From contig NC_135133.1 in assembly GCF_050908995.1 (NCBI RefSeq), positions 9,652,001-9,716,000 on the forward strand: a DNA stretch of 64,000 nucleotides. The letters are read 5' to 3'. Below, in pieces: positions 59,573-64,000 of the stretch (its first letter is position 1; every line of letters begins with the position of its first letter). Source of the DNA: Andrena cerasifolii. Its lineage: Eukaryota > Arthropoda > Insecta > Hymenoptera > Andrenidae. A model generated the notes under the pieces. That model saw nothing but the letters and a program-made list of their open reading frames with translations, was not told the DNA's origin and ran no database searches. The position numbers and the translations under genes were made by a program.

Positions 59573-62500
59573 AACAGCTCTATTAGGGACACCACAAACT
59601 CGCAGATTTTACGTGTTACGACTGTGTACCCAGCGTCCCCTGTTCAGCGTAACAGAGACATCAGACGCAACGAAGCGGTCCGGATAAACAGTCCGGGGAC
59701 AGGGGATCGGGCAAAAGGGGACGATGTCGCGAGAAACGAATGTTTAAGAGTGCATTTCTCTGATGACGGGGCGCGGGATAAAGGGGCGGCGCGCGAACCT
59801 GGCTGCATTTAACAAGAAAGCGGATAGCGAGGCTGCTGGATGGACAAAGGCACAAAAGACATGGGGACGCGGCGGCACGGTAATGCGCGCGGATTCGGGA
59901 AGAGGGTGGCCCCGAGCGTATATATCACGTCGATTGGGATAATGAAAACGAAGCTTTCGTAGTGTTTATTAATCCACGCGGCGCGCTCGCACACGAATTC
60001 CCACCACCCCTCGCCACTCTAATTTCACCGAGGATCCTTCTTTCCCTTTATCTCGTTCGAATACCCCGTTCCAAGCGAGCGCCAGCGCGTGTAACTCCGA
60101 GCTCTTCCCGCGCGCACAGCCCCACGATAATAGACTCGCATAATCGCCGTCATCATCGTGCTCGTTCGCCGTCGCTCAAAGGGAACATATCGCTGCATCC
60201 TCTTAAGGATATTCCCTAAAAGGAGGCGGGTTATTTCCCCGGAGATCCAGCCGGCTCTTAAAGCCGCGCGACGAAGAAATTCGCGTGGCTTTCGATCGGC
60301 ATGGATCAGCCGCGCTCCACTGTCCACGAATTTCTCTTCCCGAAAAAAAAGGAAGGAGGGTAGAAAAAGGAACGCGAGGAAAAAGCGATAACGCGGAGCA
60401 GAGGGGAGAAATATATTTGGGACAGCTGGAAAGCGGGGGAGAGTCGCGAGCGAGCGCGGAAAATGAAAATGGCAGAGCGGAGCAGAGAGTGACCGACGGT
60501 TTCGCAATTTGCCCGTCGTTCCTAGTCAATTTCAGGAGCCAATATTTGTCCGTTGCAGTGGCGTCGGTTCCACGGGACTCGCGGCAGAGCTGGCGCGTAT
60601 TTTGAGAGCGGGAAGCGCCACTAGCCGCGACGCGAGAGCTGCGAGGAAGCGCGCGTCCGATGTCTTCAACCCCCGACGCCTGTCCCCGCTCGCCGCGGGG
60701 ATGCACCTGCCTGATCGCGTAGCATAATTCCGCCCCCCGGACAGAGAGGCGATGGCGCGGAGCGGGCGAGAGAGGATTCGCGTTTGCTCTGTGAAATCCG
60801 CTGCTCGCTGAAAACGGCGTTATGATAACAACAACGACAACCACGAAATGGCCCACATGAAAATCCGCGGCTAAAACAGCGACGGAGGAAAAAGAAAAGC
60901 GCGCAGCGACGGTTCCCCGGAACGCTTTCATTAAATAATTAACACGGGCGTTCACGCGACTGCGGTTAATTGCGCTCCTCGCGAGTTCGTCCCGCGGCAG
61001 CTTATTTTCGGCTAACGAGCGCGCGCACAACGAGTCGAGCACGCTTTCTGGACAGATTGAAAAGGGTGATTCAGCGACTCGCGCGGCAAGATGTTCCGCG
61101 GGGGCAAAGAAGCAGATCGGGATGCGAATGCGCGCGGTCGGTTTTCAGGCATCTGCGCGCATTCAGCTGGGTCCCTTTCAGGCAACTGCGTTTCTCCCAG
61201 GACGGACGACGCAGGGAAATAATCGAGGGGGTTGTTCCGTGCCCTCCTAATGGGAAATTAAGTTTCGACGAGCAATTACGGCGAATTAATGCCCCGGTGA
61301 AGTAGCGCTCGCCCGTGGCGGAGCTTTGTTTGTAAAACAAGCGCCCTGCGACGAGGATGCTCGAGGAAAATTCATGGAATTCTGCGGTGATATTACCAGC
61401 GGCGCCTGGAACGATTCCGTCGTATGCTTCTGTGGAAACAGTTCCACGTAGAAGTATTAGATTGAACAGACTACCGATGCTTTTATTACGCAGGATTGAA
61501 TGGCACTTTCGCCACCGAGGACCATTCTGCCCCGCCGAGCTTCCGAATTCTGAACTCCGCGTTTCAGAACACTTGCCTCCAACATATTCCATATATCATT
61601 CGTCAAAGGGGAAGGTTCGCTCGCGTTCGTTGGAGACAGAGGAAGTTGGGAGAAACGGGCCCCGCATGAATTCCATCTTTCTTCTAACCCCCGCGACCCA
61701 GCCCCGAATAATCGAAGTTGGAAGTTCGCTCAGGCAGCCCCCATTCAACGCCCGACACTTCGTTATCGATTACACGGAGATGCTGTAATTTCCTCATTAG
61801 CAGGTTCAGCTGGCAGGCGACGACGCGACGGTAGAAAGGATCGCGGCGAGGCGTCTGCTTTCCAAAGACAAGACTCCGCAATTATGCTTACGGCTGCGCG
61901 AGGGTGGGGGAGGAACAATCCTGGCGGAAATCGTCGGCTGGCGAAAGGGAGTTGGAAGAGAACGGATGGCAGCAGTCCGAGACGAGGATCGAACAATACG
62001 AGAAAGGGTAGAGCCAACCCCTGACTCCGAGTAATACGTTCCTTGCGATATTATCGCTAGGCTATCCATCCCCCTCGCCCGCCCCCGCGATTACGAGGGG
62101 ATCCAGGAGAAATCCGCGAGTCAAAGGGACGAGTCTCGCTAACGAACCATCCCTTCGTCGATCCCGCAACGCAGCCCACGTGCCGCTGCCTTCCCAAATT
62201 CCATATTCAGAGAGCAAAATCTGTCATCGATAGCGCGGACCGGACACGGTGCCGCCAACGAAGTGATCAGGATAGCTCGCTGTTAAGCGGGAGTGTAAAT
62301 CGATACGGATCTACGCGTAACTCAAATCGAGCCTGTTTTCGAGCCCAGTGGCGAGCCACTCGTATTTCACCGCGTGAGATATCTATCGCCAACGGGTGTT
62401 TCACCATCGACGACTACAATAATACGCTGTGTCGTTCGAGCTAATCAAATCCGCATTATCAGCGACTTAATAAAGCGCGATCCCGCCGGATGATTTATCA

Positions 62501-64000
62501 AGCGGTCGGCGTTACCCGCCGGCGGCCGGCCCCCTCGCTTATTTCATCCTGTTCTACTAATGTTATAACTCTCGTGCGCGCAGCCCCCCGGACGAGCAGA
62601 TGCAAAATGTGCGCCCGTAAAGTCGTATCTCGGGGTCGAACGGTATCCCGAGCGGTCTACTTAAATTTTATCCCCCCGCATAACAATAGCACCGAATAGC
62701 GTTCGATGGCAGCGAGCGTTACGCCAGACCGGGTCGTAACGCGAGCCTCGATATACTAAAGATGCAACGTGAGATTGCGCCTGCGAGGCCGAGCAGCTTC
62801 GTCCTGTCTGGCCTTTAACTCACTTATCCTTAACTGACGCCGGGCGAGGCCACGCGCTTCCGCTTCATGAATATTATCGCCCCGCGACGTCCAACAACCT
62901 GTACGAGACTTTCCGCACTCTCCTTTGAGAATACAAAGCGATCTTTTCAGGAGGTCTTACTGCGCGCCAGGTTCGTTGCTTCTAATGGGAGAATCGGACG
63001 CGAGGATTCCACTCGGAACTAGGTCCAGATGGCAATGAAGGATCTCGGAACTGGGTTAGGAGGCTCTGAGGAATTGGCTCGACCATGTCAGCGGACGTGT
63101 CTGCTATCAATGAAGCGTCGTATATAACGAAGTTTACAAACGATCGTCCTAGGGGTACCTACTCGATGCATCAACCCCTGGTGCCGCAGGAATCTTACCT
63201 ACAGCGTTCCCAGATTGATCAAGGTGATGACAGTCGCTTCTAAGGATAGCTCAGCGTTTTCTAGACACTGCGATGAGTAGGCACTTGCCATAGTGAACAG
63301 AAAGCAATTAATGTATGATTATAGAAGACAAATCGAAAGGTTGAACCTCGAAGCAGGTCGATCCTCCAAGCATTAGACCCAAGGGCGTTTATTAATTAAC
63401 GAAACGACGTAAGTGAAAAGCTTCTGGCTCGAATTATTCAGACAATCAGCTGCAACGGTCCGCGGCTAGCAGTAGAACACAGTCGAGGCTGCGAGTGGGC
63501 TTTAAATTTGAATTTCCAGTTGAATGCAAATTCCCCGGCCACGCGATTAAGAATTTATCCAACAATTTGCACGGCGAAAATCTCGCGCTGTCCGTGTAAC
63601 ACCCCCCGAGCCCAAGTAGCTCTCCGAGCAGGGCTGACTTCGCATCTGCAGCCGCCGAAATTGTTACAGTTTCGTCGACGAAAGCTAACAGCGGCTCCTC
63701 GAGCTTGCCAAACGAAGCGCGCGGTTTATCGACTCGACTTATCGCCGCGAGCGGTGTTCCACGGCCGAAGCAGGGTCGATAAAGGGGTCGACCGACCGTC
63801 GTCATTTGCAAGTTAATAGAGCACAGGCTCGGACGCGAAGCGATACGCCAGAGGAGCATGCCTTTTTTGCGGCAGCCGCGTGTCAATACTGCGGAAAAGT
63901 CGAAGCATCCAGGTTTGCCTAGCCACGGCGCGAGAACCCGCCACGATACCCTTAATTACGTCCATTTCTCCTCGATTTCCGAGCAACGAAAGTGAATCGG
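59573..64000. other. GC-rich non-coding stretch, no gene recognised
   Basis: Background composition to the end of the window. The longest frame (279 codons, minus strand, 60203-61042) contains a valine homopolymer from a CAA/CAC repeat and no domain. A TAG|GTAAG site on the minus strand near 63198 lacks a pyrimidine tract. No RNA gene or transposon end found. Confidence 0.5.

Noticed and set aside
60203..61042. 279-codon minus-strand open frame with a hydrophobic valine run
   Set aside because: The valine run comes from a short CAA/CAC repeat and is not a membrane helix. The rest has no recognisable structure.
63190..63215. TAG|GTAAG on the minus strand as a recursive site
   Set aside because: The upstream sequence is purine-rich and the acceptor is weak.
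1..64000. tRNA, rRNA and well-known insect microRNA genes
   Set aside because: I looked for B-box-like GGTTCGAATCC motifs with matching arms and for familiar mature microRNA sequences, and found none that hold up. Covariance-model and microRNA searches would be decisive.
1..64000. Bacterial or plasmid origin because of GC-rich ORFs on both strands
   Set aside because: There are no ribosome-binding sites, operons or coherent proteins, whereas microsatellites and eukaryotic transposons with target duplications are present.

Overview
The window reads as nuclear DNA of an insect, most likely a hymenopteran such as a bee or ant. This is inference from three things: a CpG-rich, GC-rich background with no CpG depletion; AT-rich islands that are mostly class II transposon copies; and a transposon set (pogo, PIF/Harbinger with a separate BESS-domain ORF, TTAA-flanked piggyBac-type MITEs, hAT-type MITEs) typical of insects. 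There is no operon structure, ribosomal RNA, CRISPR array or phage. I recognise no host protein-coding exon. The many open frames of 60-360 codons lie in GC-rich DNA, overlap on both strands, and are Arg/Ser/Pro-rich without domain logic, so I treat them as chance ORFs.

Layout. 1-2100 is GC-rich non-coding. 2101-3372 is a decayed pogo-like transposon with a readable transposase C-terminal remnant. 3375-8950 is GC-rich non-coding. 8953-9199 is a short hAT-type MITE. 9200-15750 is non-coding with small repeats. 15751-16223 is an intact piggyBac-type MITE with TTAA on both sides, and about 210 bp after it comes a 165-bp CCTT microsatellite. 16600-32280 is non-coding, with unassigned AT-rich islands near 21.9 and 24.7-25.5 kb and a candidate recursive splice site at 28.56 kb (minus strand). 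32342-32751 is a probable piggyBac remnant. 32.75-40.69 kb is non-coding with AT-rich islands. 40690-41851 is an internally deleted PIF/Harbinger element with near-perfect terminal inverted repeats (TIRs), a TTA target duplication, the transposase N-terminus and a BESS-domain ORF. 41.85-48.54 kb is non-coding. 48547-49412 is a probable TTAA-type element. 51415-51959 is a hAT-type MITE with an 8-bp duplication and an internal 33-bp tandem array. A second candidate recursive splice site lies at 53.03 kb (minus strand). 55137 onward is a truncated relative of the 15.75-kb MITE. 59115-59459 is a long-TIR MITE that carries a module shared with the Harbinger element, followed by a small repeat array. 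The rest to 64000 is non-coding.

How the parts relate. The two minus-strand sites share a 17-nt core (TTCTGTTCCAGGTAAGA). Each has a pyrimidine tract upstream and a second splice donor 36-43 nt downstream. If real, they place most of this window inside one very long intron of a minus-strand gene, which would explain the absence of exons. The other coherent story is transposon modularity: a Harbinger subterminal segment occurs inside an element with different ends.
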